64,000 nucleotides of DNA, from assembly GCF_022759505.1 (NCBI RefSeq), contig NZ_CP094289.1, forward strand, positions 620,001-684,000. The letters are read 5' to 3'. The first letter of the stretch is position 1. Each line of letters begins with the position of its first letter. The translations under genes were made by a program, and so were the position numbers. The notes under the pieces are model-generated. The model saw nothing but the letters and a program-made list of their open reading frames with translations, was not told the DNA's origin and did no database searches. This document shows, piece after piece, positions 35,293 to 44,489 of the stretch. Origin of the DNA: Georgenia sp. TF02-10 (GTDB lineage: Bacteria; Actinomycetota; Actinomycetes; Actinomycetales; Actinomycetaceae).

Positions 35293-37128
35293 TCAGTCGG
35301 CCCGCTTGCGCCGCCCGGGCACCCGGGCCGCGATCGGGTCGGTCCGCCCGCCCCGGCCGGGCCCGCCCGGCCTGTCCGGCGCGGCCGGCTCGTCGGGTGC
35401 GGCAGGCCCGTCCGGCTCGGCGAGCACCGCCCGGACCCGGCTGTCCACCTGCTCGTCGATCCGCTCGTCCAGGCGCTCCGTCACGGCCGCGCTGACCTGC
35501 CTGCTCACCCGGGTGTCGATCCGGCGCGCGAGCTCCTCCCGCCGCTGGCGCCGCTCGGCCGCGACGAGCACCGCGTGCTCGGCGCGGAAGGCCCGGAAGG
35601 TGGCCACGCACATGCCGACCATCACCACGCTCACCGGCAGCGCGGTGAGGATCGCGGCCGTCTGCAGCGAGGACAGCCCGCCAGCGAGCAGCAGCGCGAT
35701 CGCGACGGCGCCCTGCAGGGCCGCCCAGATCACCCGGGTCCACCGCGGCGGGTCGAGGTCCCCGCCGGAGCCGAGCATGGTCACCACCAGGGAGCCGGAG
35801 TCGGAGGAGGTGACGAAGAAGATCGCCACCAGCACGATGGCGATCACCGTCAGCAGGCCGCTGGCCGGGAACCCGGACAGCAGGTTGAACAGGACGTCCT
35901 CGGGGACGACCCCCTCGGCGGCGTCGAAGAGGCCACCGTTGAGGTCCGCCCAGGCCCGGTTGATCGCGGTGCCGCCCAGCACGGTGAACCACACCAGGGT
36001 GACCGCCGTCGGCACCAGCAGCACCCCGAGGATGAACTCGCGCACGGTCCGGCCGCGGGAGATCCGGGCGATGAAGACCCCGACGAACGGCGCCCAGGAG
36101 ATCCACCAGCCCCAGTAGAAGATCGTCCAGGAGCCCTGCCACTCCAGCCCCTCCGCACCGGTGTAGGTCGAGGCGTGGAAGGTGAGCGGGACGATGTTCT
36201 GCAGGTAGTTGCCGAAGGACTGCACCAGGTCGCGCAGCAGGTACAGCGTCGGCCCGAGCAGCAGCAGGGCGACCAGGAAGGCACCGGCCATCCCCAGGTT
36301 GATGTTGGACAGCCACTTGATGCCCCGGCCCACCCCGCTGGCCACCGAGACGAGGGCGATCAGGCTGACGACGATGATGAGGACGATGAGCAGCGGCTGA
36401 GTCACCCGGTCGACCAGCCCGAGCTGGGCCAGGCCGGCGGAGATCTGCTGCACGCCCAGCCCCAGGGAGGTGGCCACCCCGAAGAGGGTGCCGACCATGG
36501 CGACGACGTCGATGGCGTCCCCGAGGCGCCCGCGGACCCGGTCCCCGAGCAGCGGCTCGAGCGCCCACCGGATGGAGACCGGGCGGCCCCGGCGGTGGAC
36601 GGCGTAGGCCAGGGCGAGCCCGATCACGGCGTAGGTCGCCCACGCGTGGAAGCCCCAGTGCAGGAACGTCTGGGACATCGCCGCCTCCGCCCGTTCCACC
36701 CGGGTGGCCGGGTCCACGCCGGGCTTGGGGTCGACGAAGAAGGTCAGCGGCTCGGCGGCGCCCCAGAAGACCAGCCCGATGCCCATGCCGGCGGCGAAGA
36801 GCATCGCGAACCAGGACAGCAGGCCGAACTCCGGCTCGTCCTCGTCCTGGCCGAGCTTGATGTCCCCGAACCGGCTCACGCCCATGGCGACGGCGAAGAC
36901 GACGAAGCCGGCCACGACGACCAGCAGGTACGGGGTGAAGCCGGCGACGACGCCGCGCTGGAGGGTGCTCAGCACGTCGGCGGTGCCGGCCGGGAAGGCG
37001 ATGGCGAGGGCGACCGCGGCGAGGATGATCCCCAGCGCCGGGTAGAACACCCGCGGGGCCGGCACCCGCCGCCGGGGCGGGACGGGCCGGGTGCTCGGCC
37101 CGGCCGGGCTGGGTGGGGTGGATGTCAT
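35293..37128 (-). CDS. BCCT-family betaine/choline/carnitine transporter
   Basis: 611 aa from ATG 37128, with GAGGAAG upstream. Twelve helices are expected; the family blocks GMGIGLVFWGAAEP and FYWGWWISWAPFVGVFIARI with SRGRTVREF are present. The long N-tail and a C-tail of about 90 charged residues (RIDTRVSRQVSAAVTERL...) resemble osmosensing tails of BetP. It imports compatible solutes with sodium or protons. Divergent to the methyltransferase. Confidence 0.94.
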   Translation of the reverse strand: MTSTPPSPAGPSTRPVPPRRRVPAPRVFYPALGIILAAVALAIAFPAGTADVLSTLQRGVVAGFTPYLLVVVAGFVVFAVAMGVSRFGDIKLGQDEDEPEFGLLSWFAMLFAAGMGIGLVFWGAAEPLTFFVDPKPGVDPATRVERAEAAMSQTFLHWGFHAWATYAVIGLALAYAVHRRGRPVSIRWALEPLLGDRVRGRLGDAIDVVAMVGTLFGVATSLGLGVQQISAGLAQLGLVDRVTQPLLIVLIIVVSLIALVSVASGVGRGIKWLSNINLGMAGAFLVALLLLGPTLYLLRDLVQSFGNYLQNIVPLTFHASTYTGAEGLEWQGSWTIFYWGWWISWAPFVGVFIARISRGRTVREFILGVLLVPTAVTLVWFTVLGGTAINRAWADLNGGLFDAAEGVVPEDVLFNLLSGFPASGLLTVIAIVLVAIFFVTSSDSGSLVVTMLGSGGDLDPPRWTRVIWAALQGAVAIALLLAGGLSSLQTAAILTALPVSVVMVGMCVATFRAFRAEHAVLVAAERRQRREELARRIDTRVSRQVSAAVTERLDERIDEQVDSRVRAVLAEPDGPAAPDEPAAPDRPGGPGRGGRTDPIAARVPGRRKRAD

Positions 37129-37274
37129 GACTGGCTTCCTCGGTCTCCGGGTCGGGGGCGGGGACGGTTCGGCTGCGGCGCTCGACGCTAGTGCGCTCGC
37201 CGCCGCGGCACCAGCTGAGGCGGCCGGTCCTGCCGCCCGGCCGCCGCCAGCGGTGGCCGCTATAGCCTCGCCCG

Positions 37275-38843
37275 ATGAGCCAGCCCCCGGTGCACCTGCC
37301 CCCGCCCGCCGGGACGCCCGGCCAGGTCGCCGACCTCCGGGCGGACCTGGGCGCGGCTGGGTACACCGTCGACGGCGTCGCCGAACTCCTCGGCCCGGTC
37401 GCCGGCGCCGCGCTGCACCGCGAGCAGCGCCTCCCGGCGCTGCTGGCCGCCCGCCGCGCCGGCACCCCGGCGGCCACCCTGCTGCGCGCGTTCGGGCTCG
37501 GCGACGAGGTGACCGTGGCGGAGCTCGACGCCGCCCTGCCCGCCACCCGGGCCGCCGGCGCCGCCGCCCTGGGCCTGGTCGCGCTCGCCGGCGCCGGACC
37601 GTCGGACGCCGTCCGCGCCGCCGTCGACCTGCGGCCCTACGCCGCCCAGGACGCCGCCGGGCCCGCCCACTGGTGGCTGGCCTCCGACCTCGGCGAGAGC
37701 GTCACCGGCCGGCCACTGACTCCCGACCACGTCCTGGGCGTGGGCGGGGCGTCCCTGACCCTGGCCCAGGCCACCGTCCGGGACCCGCGCCGCGCGACGC
37801 TCGACCTGGGCACGGGCTGCGGGGTCCAGGCGCTCCACGCCGCCCGGCACTCCGCCCGGGTCGTCGCCACCGACGTCTCCGCCCGGGCCCTCGCCTTCGC
37901 CGCCCTGAACGCGGGCCTGGCCGGGGTGGCGGTGGACCTGCGGGCCGGGTCGCTGCTGGACCCGGTGGCGGGGGAGACGTTCGACCTGGTGGTGTCCAAC
38001 CCGCCGTTCGTCATCACCCCGGCCGCCGCCTACGCCGCCGGCCTGCCGCGGATGTCCTACCGCGACGGCGGCCGCGCCGGGGACGACCTCGTCCGGGACC
38101 TGGTCACCGGGCTCGGCCCGCACCTCGCCCCCGGCGGCGTGGCGCAGCTGCTCGGCAACTGGGAGCACCACGCCGGCGAGGGCTGGGCCGAGCGGGTGCA
38201 GGGCTGGCTGGCCGACGCCGGGCTGGACGGCTGGGTGGTCCAGCGCGAGGTGCAGGACCCGGCCGAGTACGCCGAGCTCTGGCTGAGCGACGGCGGGCTG
38301 CGGCCGGAGCGGGACCGGGCCGGGTACGAGGCGGCCTACGCCGCCTGGCTGGCCGACTTCACCGCCCGCGGGGTGACCGGCATCGGCTTCGGCCACGTCC
38401 TGCTGCGCCGGCCGGTCGCCGGCGGGACGAGCCCCTGGCGGCGGGTGGAGGAGCTCACCGGGCCGGTCCGTCAGCCGCTCGGCGGGCACGTCGCCTCGGT
38501 CCTGGCCGCCCACGACTGGCTCGCCGCCCGGGACGACGCCGCCCTGGCCGGTGCCCGGCTGGTCGTCGCGGCAGACGTCACCGAGGAGCGCTACCTCGTC
38601 CCGGGCGCCGCCGACCCGCAGGTCCTCCAGCTGCGCCAGGGCGGCGGCTACGGCCGGGTGGTGCGCCCCGGCTCGTTGGTGGCCGGGGCGGTGGGGGCGT
38701 GCGACGGCGAGCTCACCCTCGCCCAGATCGTCGCCGCGCTCGCCCAGGTGCTCGACCTGCCGGCGCCCGACGTCGCCGCCGAGGTCCTCCCGGCCGCGCG
38801 GGGCCTCGTGCTGGACGGCTTCCTCCACCCGGTCGAGAGCTAG
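37275..38843 (+). CDS. Class I SAM-dependent methyltransferase with N-terminal extension
   Basis: 522 aa from ATG 37275, with TAGCCT 6 nt upstream (leaderless). The N-terminal 130 residues form an Ala/Leu-rich domain. The middle has the SAM motif DLGTGCGVQALHAARH and the catalytic NPPF motif (VVSNPPFVITP) of N6-adenine, N2-guanine or glutamine methyltransferases. A C-terminal segment of about 150 aa is specific to an actinobacterial family. The target (rRNA, DNA or protein) cannot be told. Followed by a clear terminator. Confidence 0.9.
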   Translation: MSQPPVHLPPPAGTPGQVADLRADLGAAGYTVDGVAELLGPVAGAALHREQRLPALLAARRAGTPAATLLRAFGLGDEVTVAELDAALPATRAAGAAALGLVALAGAGPSDAVRAAVDLRPYAAQDAAGPAHWWLASDLGESVTGRPLTPDHVLGVGGASLTLAQATVRDPRRATLDLGTGCGVQALHAARHSARVVATDVSARALAFAALNAGLAGVAVDLRAGSLLDPVAGETFDLVVSNPPFVITPAAAYAAGLPRMSYRDGGRAGDDLVRDLVTGLGPHLAPGGVAQLLGNWEHHAGEGWAERVQGWLADAGLDGWVVQREVQDPAEYAELWLSDGGLRPERDRAGYEAAYAAWLADFTARGVTGIGFGHVLLRRPVAGGTSPWRRVEELTGPVRQPLGGHVASVLAAHDWLAARDDAALAGARLVVAADVTEERYLVPGAADPQVLQLRQGGGYGRVVRPGSLVAGAVGACDGELTLAQIVAALAQVLDLPAPDVAAEVLPAARGLVLDGFLHPVES

Positions 38844-38870
38844 CCGAGAGCTAGCCGGGGCACAGCCGCG

Positions 38871-38897
38871 CCGCTGCGGACCGGGGGTCCGCAGCGG
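38871..38897 (+). terminator. Hairpin terminator after the methyltransferase gene
   Basis: CCGCTGCGGACC and GGTCCGCAGCGG form a perfect 12-bp stem around GGG. It lies 28 bp past the stop codon, between convergent genes, so it could serve both strands. Confidence 0.8.
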
Positions 38898-39101
38898 CGG
38901 GATGGCGTGATGGCGGCGGTGGTCCGGGCTCGAACCCGGCGCTGGCGCCACCGGTCCGGGCTCGAACCCCGCGGAGGAGTCAGCGGCGGGATGCCGGTGC
39001 GTGCACCGGCGGAGCGCCGACCGGGCCACCGGCGAGGGGCGGCGCCGGTGCGGCGCCGCCCCCGCCGCCGCCGTCGGCGGCCGGCCCGGGACGTGCCCGG
39101 G

Positions 39102-39971
39102 TCAGCGGGCGTCGCGGCCGCGGTCGCGGTCGGTCTCGGTCTCCACCTGCTCCTTGCGGACCTGCTCGGTGACCTGCTGGTCCTCGGTGACGGTGTCGGT
39201 GTCGAGGCGGACCTTCTCCACCGGGACGGCCCGCTTGTCCGTGACGACCTCGTCCTCGTGCAGGGTGACCTCGGCGGTGTCCTCGCCCAGATCGGCGTTG
39301 ACGGTGTCCCCTGCGGTCACCGGCTCGCGCTCGACCCGGACCTCCTCGCGGGTTACCGGGACGGTCTTGGTGACGTTCTCGGTGACCACGTACTTGCGCA
39401 GCCGGACCTTGCCGGCCTCGCGGCGGCGGGTGCCGACGTCGACCCGCTCCTCCGAGCGCACCAGCGTGTCGTCGTCGGTGTCGCCGGCGGCGTGCCGGCC
39501 CGCGGTGCCGGTGTCCGCGTACGTGGTGGTGGTGTCCGCGGTGCCGGTGCCCGCGTACCCGGCGGTGCCGGCGGTACCGGTGGTTGTGGTGTCGGTGGTG
39601 GTGGTGTCGGCGTACCCGGTCGTGGTGTCGGTGCCGGCGTAGCCACCGGCGGTGCTCTCCAGCCCGTAGTAGCGGTAGAGCTCGTCCTCCTCCTCCGGGC
39701 TCAGGTGCTGGTCGGCCTCGACGCGCGGGGCGCCCTTGATGAGGTCCTTGTCGTAGGGCACCTGGACGGTGGTGCCGCTGACGGTGGCGCGGTCCAGCGG
39801 CACGAACGTCTCGGAGGAGCCGAACAGGCCGGTCTTGACCGTCACCCAGCTCGGCTCGCCGGTCGCGTCGTCGAGGAAGACCTGGCCCACGGTACCGATC
39901 TTGTCGCCGCCGGTGGACTCCACGTTGGCCTTGTTGTCGAGCAGGGTCTGGACCTGGTCGGTGGTGATCAC
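39102..39971 (-). CDS. PRC-barrel and DUF2382 stress-type protein
   Basis: 289 aa from GTG 39971, with GAGGAG 7 nt upstream; an ATG at 39976 reads into a stop. Residues 1-110 form a PRC-barrel (KIGTVGQVFLDDATGEPSWV). A Thr/Gly/Ala-rich linker of about 60 aa follows. The C-terminus is DUF2382 (RLRKYVVTENVTKTVPV and RVEREPV), as in YsnF/AvaK-like proteins often linked to desiccation and general stress. The biochemical role is unknown. Confidence 0.9.
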   Translation of the reverse strand: MITTDQVQTLLDNKANVESTGGDKIGTVGQVFLDDATGEPSWVTVKTGLFGSSETFVPLDRATVSGTTVQVPYDKDLIKGAPRVEADQHLSPEEEDELYRYYGLESTAGGYAGTDTTTGYADTTTTDTTTTGTAGTAGYAGTGTADTTTTYADTGTAGRHAAGDTDDDTLVRSEERVDVGTRRREAGKVRLRKYVVTENVTKTVPVTREEVRVEREPVTAGDTVNADLGEDTAEVTLHEDEVVTDKRAVPVEKVRLDTDTVTEDQQVTEQVRKEQVETETDRDRGRDAR

Positions 39972-40347
39972 AGCATGCTCCTCGGTTCTGTCGGTAGGGC
40001 CCCCGGGTCCGGGGGCGTCCATCACGATGGAAACACCGCCCTTGTTCATCCGCCACCCGAACGCGCCAGAACCCGTTCAGGACCGCGCCAGTCGGATGCC
40101 GACGACGGCCGGTCGGGTGCCGACGCGGCTGCCGACGGCGGCCGGTCATCGGTGCCGGCGGCGGCCCGCCAGGAGCCCGACGCTGTGGCCGGTCCTGTCT
40201 GCCGAGGGCGGCCGCCCCGGACGCCCGGCGCCGGTGGGTCCGGTGCCGAGGCCGGACAGCCGGGCGGACCCGGAGGGTCGCCGTCGTCACCGCCGGAGGG
40301 GCGCAGCCGTGCCCGGCCGTCACTCCTGACGGCCTACCCTCGCGGCC
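39972..40347. other. Divergent gap between stress protein and GNAT genes
   Basis: 376 bp. It contains a GCCCCCGG-GT-CCGGGGGC hairpin near 40000, a CCATC-AC-GATGG inverted repeat at 40020-40031, and the GNAT -10 at 40335-40340. No gene is supported. Confidence 0.6.
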
Positions 40348-40851
40348 ATGGACCACCGGATCCACGTGCGCCGTGCGACCGACGAGGACTGGCCCGGCAT
40401 CTGGCAGGCCCTCGAGCCGGTGCTGCGGGCCGGCGAGACCTACACCTACCCGCGCGACATCACCGAGGACGAGGCCCGCACCGTGTGGACCGGCACGCCC
40501 GGCGCACGGGTCCTCGTCGCCGCGGACGCCGCCGACGGGAGGGTGCTCGGCACCGCGAAGTACCTGCCCAACCACCCCGGCGCCGGCGCGCACGTCGCGA
40601 ACGCCAGCTTCGTCGTCGCTCCGGACGCGGGCGGCCGCGGCGTCGGGCGCGCACTCGGCCACGCCGTCCTGGACGGCGCCCGGGCCGAGGGGTACCGGGC
40701 CATGGTGTTCAACGCCGTCGTCGAGACGAACGACCGCGCCGTAGCGCTGTGGCGGTCCCTCGGGTTCACGGTCCTGGCCACCGTCCCGGAGGCCTTCGAC
40801 CACCCCACCCACGGGCTCGTCGGGCTGCACATCATGCACCGGACGCTCTGA
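40348..40851 (+). CDS. GNAT-family N-acetyltransferase
   Basis: 167 aa from ATG 40348, with TACCCT 7 nt upstream (leaderless). The acetyl-CoA loop reads VVAPDAGGRGVGRALGHAVLDG, with the terminal NDRAVALWRSLGFTVL block typical of GNAT proteins acting on small amines or amino acids. Substrate unknown. Confidence 0.92.
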   Translation: MDHRIHVRRATDEDWPGIWQALEPVLRAGETYTYPRDITEDEARTVWTGTPGARVLVAADAADGRVLGTAKYLPNHPGAGAHVANASFVVAPDAGGRGVGRALGHAVLDGARAEGYRAMVFNAVVETNDRAVALWRSLGFTVLATVPEAFDHPTHGLVGLHIMHRTL

Positions 40852-40994
40852 GCGTCGACCCGGACGGGGGGCAGCAGGGAGCACGTCGGCGGGCCGGCAC
40901 CTGCGGTCGCCGAGCCGCGTCGCGGCCCGCAGAAGCCTCCCGGCCCGCAGAAAAGGGCACTCCTGGGACGGCCTGGGTCCCGGGACGCGCGGCC

Positions 40995-41775
40995 TCATCG
41001 CTCCGCGACCCGTTGCGCCTCCCGGCCGCCGGCGCCGGCAGCCGCCCGCCGGCGGATGACGAGCGGCGCAAGGACCGCGAACGCCGCGACGAGCGCCGCG
41101 ACGCCGACCATGGCGCCGCGCAGCCCGACCGCGCCGGCCAGCGCGCCGACGTACACCGGTCCGAGCACGAAGCCGAGGTAGGCCGTCGTGACCACGGCGG
41201 AGGTCGCTCGTCCGCGCCGGCCCGCCGGCACGTCCCGGGTGGCCCGGCTCAGCAGCGTCGGGAACAGGACCGACGTGCCGATCGCGGCCAGCGCGAGCCC
41301 GCCGAGGGCGAGCGGCAGGACCCGGCCGACGGCGACGACGAGCGTCCCGAGGGTCGCGACGACCGCGCACCCGACCAGCAGCGCGCTTGCCGGGATGCGG
41401 GTGAGGATGTCGGCGGCGACCCGCGTGACCGCCGCGAAGGCCGCGAACGTCGCGGGCGCGATCGCCGTCAGCCCCGGCGGGGCCCCGAGCTCGTCGCCGA
41501 GGAAGATGGCGCTCCAGCTCTGGTGTGCGTTCTCTGCGGCGAAGCCGAGCGCGCCGACGAGCCCCACCGCCACGAACGGCAGCATCGACCGGAGCCTGGC
41601 CCGCCGCGCCGGCCGCGCGCGCCCCGGCTCCGGACGTTCGCGGCACCCGGGCGGCCGGCTGCCGGTCGCCGCGCACGAGCGTGACCGTGCCCGCGAGGGC
41701 CATCAGCCCGCCGGCTGGGGCGAACACCGTCACGACGCCGGCCCCGGCGGCCGCGAGCGCTCCCGCGCCGAGTGC
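40995..41775 (-). pseudogene. MFS transporter, C-terminal half only
   Basis: The minus strand encodes MFS helices from ALGAGALAAAGAGVVTVFAP (near 41775), in one frame to about 41630, then in another frame from RARLRSMLPFVAVGLVGALG to the stop. Roughly the last seven helices are present (TSVLFPTLLSRATRDVPAGR is the family loop). The N-terminal half is missing and the sequence abuts a LacI fragment facing the other way. It may be a sugar or drug exporter remnant controlled by that LacI protein. Confidence 0.7.
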
Positions 41776-42392
41776 TCTGGACGACCGCCGACGACGACCC
41801 CGTGCTCGACGTCGTGGGCACGACCGGCCTGCCGCGGCGATCCAGGGCGGGCCGGCGGCGCCCGGCGTGCAGCTGGTGGCGGCCGGCGACCGGGCCGCCG
41901 CCCGAGCCGTCGCCGCGCACATGCTCATCGGCGCACGGGCCCCGCTCGTGCTGTCGCAGCCGTTGGACCGGGACCGGTGGTCCGGCCTGCTCCGGGGCCC
42001 GGCCACGGACGTGCCGTTCCCGGTGACCCGGGCCCGGCTGACCGGCTAACCGCGAGGCGGTGGAGGCGTCGGGCCGCGCGTGGGCAGAGGTGCCGGTCGC
42101 GGTGGTGGCGCGGCACAGCCGCCCGGACGGGCGCGCGGCCGCCGCGGCGGTCGCCGAGGAGGTCCGCCCGGACGTCGTCCTCGCCATGAGCGACCAGCTC
42201 GCGGCGGGCGCGCTCGATGCGCTGGGTCCGTCCGTGCGGGTCAGCGGCTGGGACGACAGCGACCTCGCGGGCGCGCTGGGCTTCCCGAGCGTGCGGCAGT
42301 CGCTGTTCGACCAGGGGGTGGCGTGCGCCCGCATCGCCGCCGGGCTGGCGGCGGACGCCGGGCCCGTGCCGTGGGAGCTCACGCTGCGGTAG
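41776..42392 (+). pseudogene. LacI-family regulator, effector domain only, frameshifted
   Basis: The peptide begins DDDPVLDVVGTTGLP. It shifts frame near 41836 (CCGCGG lacking one G), continues AAIQGGPAAPGVQLVAAGD to ARLTG, then meets an in-frame TAA at 42047-42049 created by an extra A. It resumes as REAVEASGRAWAEVPVAVVA and ends with VVLAMSDQLAAGALDAL and SVRQSLFDQGVACARIAAGL. These are unmistakable LacI-type C-domain blocks. The DNA-binding domain is absent. With the divergent MFS fragment this looks like a regulator-transporter pair whose shared 5' region was deleted. Confidence 0.75.
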
Positions 42393-42430
42393 GTGCCCCC
42401 GGCCGGCGCCGCCCGGGCACGCCTCCCGCC

Positions 42431-42508
42431 GCCGTCGCCGCCCCGGATGCGACCACCCGCCGTCGCCCCGCCGTCGCCGCCCCGGATGCGACCACCCGCC
42501 GTCGCCCC
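42431..42508. repeat. Two tandem 39-bp repeats
   Basis: Exact 39-bp copies at 42431-42469 and 42470-42508 (starting GCCGTCGCCGCCCCGGATGC), ending 12 bp before the SDR start codon, so they could affect its promoter. Confidence 0.85.
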
Positions 42509-42520
42509 GAAGATGGGCGC

Positions 42521-43369
42521 ATGGCACCCGAGATCCCCGCCCAGCAGCAGCAGTGGCCCGGCCGGACCACGGAGCTCAACCCCACCCCGGACCACGGCGA
42601 GCAGAGCTGGACCGGCCGCGGCCGGCTCACCGGGAAGAAGGCCCTGGTCACCGGTGGCGACTCCGGGATCGGGCGCGCCGTCGCCGTCCTCTTCGCCAAG
42701 GAGGGCGCCGACGTCGCCATCAGCTACCTGCCCGAGGAGCAGCCCGACGCCGACGAGACCCGCCGCGCCGTCGAGGCGGCCGGCCGCACCTGCCACACCC
42801 TGCCGGCCGACCTGCGCACCCAGGACGCGGCCGCCACCGTGGTCCGGGACGCGGCCACCGCCCTCGGCGGGCTCGACGTGCTGGTCAGCAACGCCGGCTT
42901 CCAGATGGCCCACCAGGACCTGGGCAGCTTCCCGCCGGACCAGATCGAGCGCACCTTCGCCACCAACGTCTTCGCCACCTTCTGGCTGGTCCAGGCCGCC
43001 GCCGAGCACCTGAAGCCGGGCTCCGCCGTCGTGATCACGACGTCGATCCAGGCCTTCCAGCCCTCCGAGCCCCTGCTGGACTACGCGGCCACCAAGGCGG
43101 CGCTGAACAACCTCACCGTCAACCTCGCCGCCCAGCTCGGCCCGCAGGGCGTCCGGGTCAACGCCGTCGCGCCCGGGCCGATCTGGACCCCGCTGATCCC
43201 CAGCACGTTCCCGCCCGAGCGGGTCGAGGGCTTCGGGTCGGACACCCCGCTGGGCCGGGCCGGGCAGCCGGTGGAGGTCGCCTCCGCGTACGTCTTCCTG
43301 GCCAGCGACGAGGCCAGCTTCGTCTCGGGCACGGTGCTCGGGGTGACCGGGGGCCGGCCCGTCTTCTGA
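42521..43369 (+). CDS. Short-chain dehydrogenase/reductase
   Basis: 282 aa from ATG 42521. It begins with a 45-aa leader (PAQQQQWPGRTTELNPTPDH) typical of the YghA/GS39 group, then the cofactor motif TGGDSGIGRAVAVLFA, NAG, the catalytic serine in VVITTSIQAF and YAATK. It is an NAD(P)H-dependent oxidoreductase, often linked to general stress. No strong Shine-Dalgarno is seen; GAAGAT lies 6 nt upstream. Confidence 0.93.
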   Translation: MAPEIPAQQQQWPGRTTELNPTPDHGEQSWTGRGRLTGKKALVTGGDSGIGRAVAVLFAKEGADVAISYLPEEQPDADETRRAVEAAGRTCHTLPADLRTQDAAATVVRDAATALGGLDVLVSNAGFQMAHQDLGSFPPDQIERTFATNVFATFWLVQAAAEHLKPGSAVVITTSIQAFQPSEPLLDYAATKAALNNLTVNLAAQLGPQGVRVNAVAPGPIWTPLIPSTFPPERVEGFGSDTPLGRAGQPVEVASAYVFLASDEASFVSGTVLGVTGGRPVF

Positions 43370-43421
43370 CCGGCGCGGAGGACCGGAGCGGGGCGGAGGA
43401 CCTGACCGGCGAGGGGGACCG

Positions 43422-44135
43422 ATGAGCGGACGGGAACCGGACCAGCCCGTGCGGCTCCCGGTGAACCTGCAGCGCTGGGAGCGGCTGACCTTCCTGCACT
43501 GGCGCTATGACCCCGCCGCCGTCCGGCCCCTCCTCCCGCCGGGCCTGGTGGTGGACACCTTCGACGGCGCGGCCTGGGTGGGCGTCACCCCGTTCCGGAT
43601 GCGCGGGGTGCGCCCGCCGCTGCTGCCGGCGGTGCCGCACCTGTCCAGCTTCCCCGAGGTCAACGTCCGCACCTACGTCCGCACGCCGGCCGGGGTCAGC
43701 GGGCTGTGGTTCCTCTCCCTGGACTGCCCGCGGCTGCCGGTCGTCGCCGGCATGCGGGCGCTCGGGCTGCCCTACCAGCCCGCCCGGATGCACATCGACC
43801 GGCGCGACTTCGACGACGGCTGGGTCAGCTACCGCAGCGCCCGGCCCGGCGGGCGGGCCCGGATGCGGGCCACCGTGCGGGTGGGTGCGGAGATCACCGC
43901 GCCGACCGCGCTGGTGAACTTCCTCACCGGCCGGTGGAACGCGTTCACCCGGCAGGCCGGGCGGCTGTGGCGCGTCCCGGCCGAGCACGACCCGTGGCCG
44001 CTCCACGCCGCGAGCGCGGTCGCCGACGTCGGCGAGCTGGTCGCCGCCGGCGGCCTGCCCGCCCCGGTGGGGGAGCCGCTGGTGCACTTCTCGCCGGGCG
44101 TCCACGCCCGCCTGGGCGCCCCGCGCCCCGCGTGA
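43422..44135 (+). CDS. DUF2071 (YqjF-like) protein
   Basis: 237 aa from ATG 43422, with GAGGGGG upstream and 52 bp after the SDR gene, probably co-transcribed. Family blocks are LTFLHWRYDPAAVRPLLPPGL, FPEVNVRTYVRTP and the terminal HFSPGVHARLGAPRP. The function of DUF2071 is unknown; it adopts an acetoacetate-decarboxylase-like fold by family knowledge. Confidence 0.9.
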   Translation: MSGREPDQPVRLPVNLQRWERLTFLHWRYDPAAVRPLLPPGLVVDTFDGAAWVGVTPFRMRGVRPPLLPAVPHLSSFPEVNVRTYVRTPAGVSGLWFLSLDCPRLPVVAGMRALGLPYQPARMHIDRRDFDDGWVSYRSARPGGRARMRATVRVGAEITAPTALVNFLTGRWNAFTRQAGRLWRVPAEHDPWPLHAASAVADVGELVAAGGLPAPVGEPLVHFSPGVHARLGAPRPA

Positions 44136-44228
44136 GATCGGGGTCTTCCCCGCGCCTGCGCCCTGGGCCCTGCCCCTGGGCCTGGTCCTGCGCCCTGGCC
44201 CTGCGCCCGGTGCCGGCTTGGCGGCGCT

Positions 44229-44430
44229 CTCCGGAGTCGATCCCGGTGACCAAAACCCACTCCGGAGTTGATCCCAGTCACATGGCACACAATTTCCCCT
44301 CCGGAGCGGATCGTGGTGACAAGGAGCCTCTCCGGAGTCGATCCCGGTGACCAAAATCCACTCCGGAGTGGATCTCAGTCACATAGCGCACAATTTCCCC
44401 TCCGGAGTGGATATTGGTCGTGGTCTGGTG
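44229..44430. repeat. Two tandem 101-bp units, each with three CTCCGGAG palindromes
   Basis: CTCCGGAG occurs at 44229, 44260, 44299, 44330, 44361 and 44400, with spacings 31, 39, 31, 31, 39. The first three and last three therefore form two 101-bp units. Each core is followed by a variant of NNGATCNCNGT(G/C)AC, alternating GTGAC and GTCAC so that neighbours can pair. The fifth copy is an 18-bp perfect palindrome (44356-44373). The tract is AT-richer than its surroundings (AATTTCCC, CAAAATCC). It lies in the 581-bp gap between DUF2071 and PAP2. No protein frame is convincing. It resembles an intergenic repeat family rather than CRISPR. Confidence 0.9.
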
Positions 44431-44489
44431 GCGGCCTGGGCGGAATCACGAGCTCGAGGCCAGACCACGGGCCTCCCACGTGGATCGCC

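Noticed and set aside
32030-37546. Very long antisense open frame (over 1800 codons) spanning the helicase, pyrophosphatase and BCCT regions on the minus strand
   Set aside because: It lies in shadow frames of genes with clear motifs and has repetitive Arg/Gly/Asp composition, an effect of high GC lowering stop frequency.
38900-38975. tRNA-like sequence (two GGGCTCGAACCC segments)
   Set aside because: Only T-arm-like palindromes are present; no acceptor, D or anticodon arms can be folded.
38844-39101. Extra small gene between methyltransferase and stress protein
   Set aside because: The region holds a terminator and short direct repeats; no frame has coding features.
44229-44430. CRISPR array
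   Set aside because: The shared core is only 8 bp, the intervening sequences are themselves repeated every 101 bp, and no cas genes are present.
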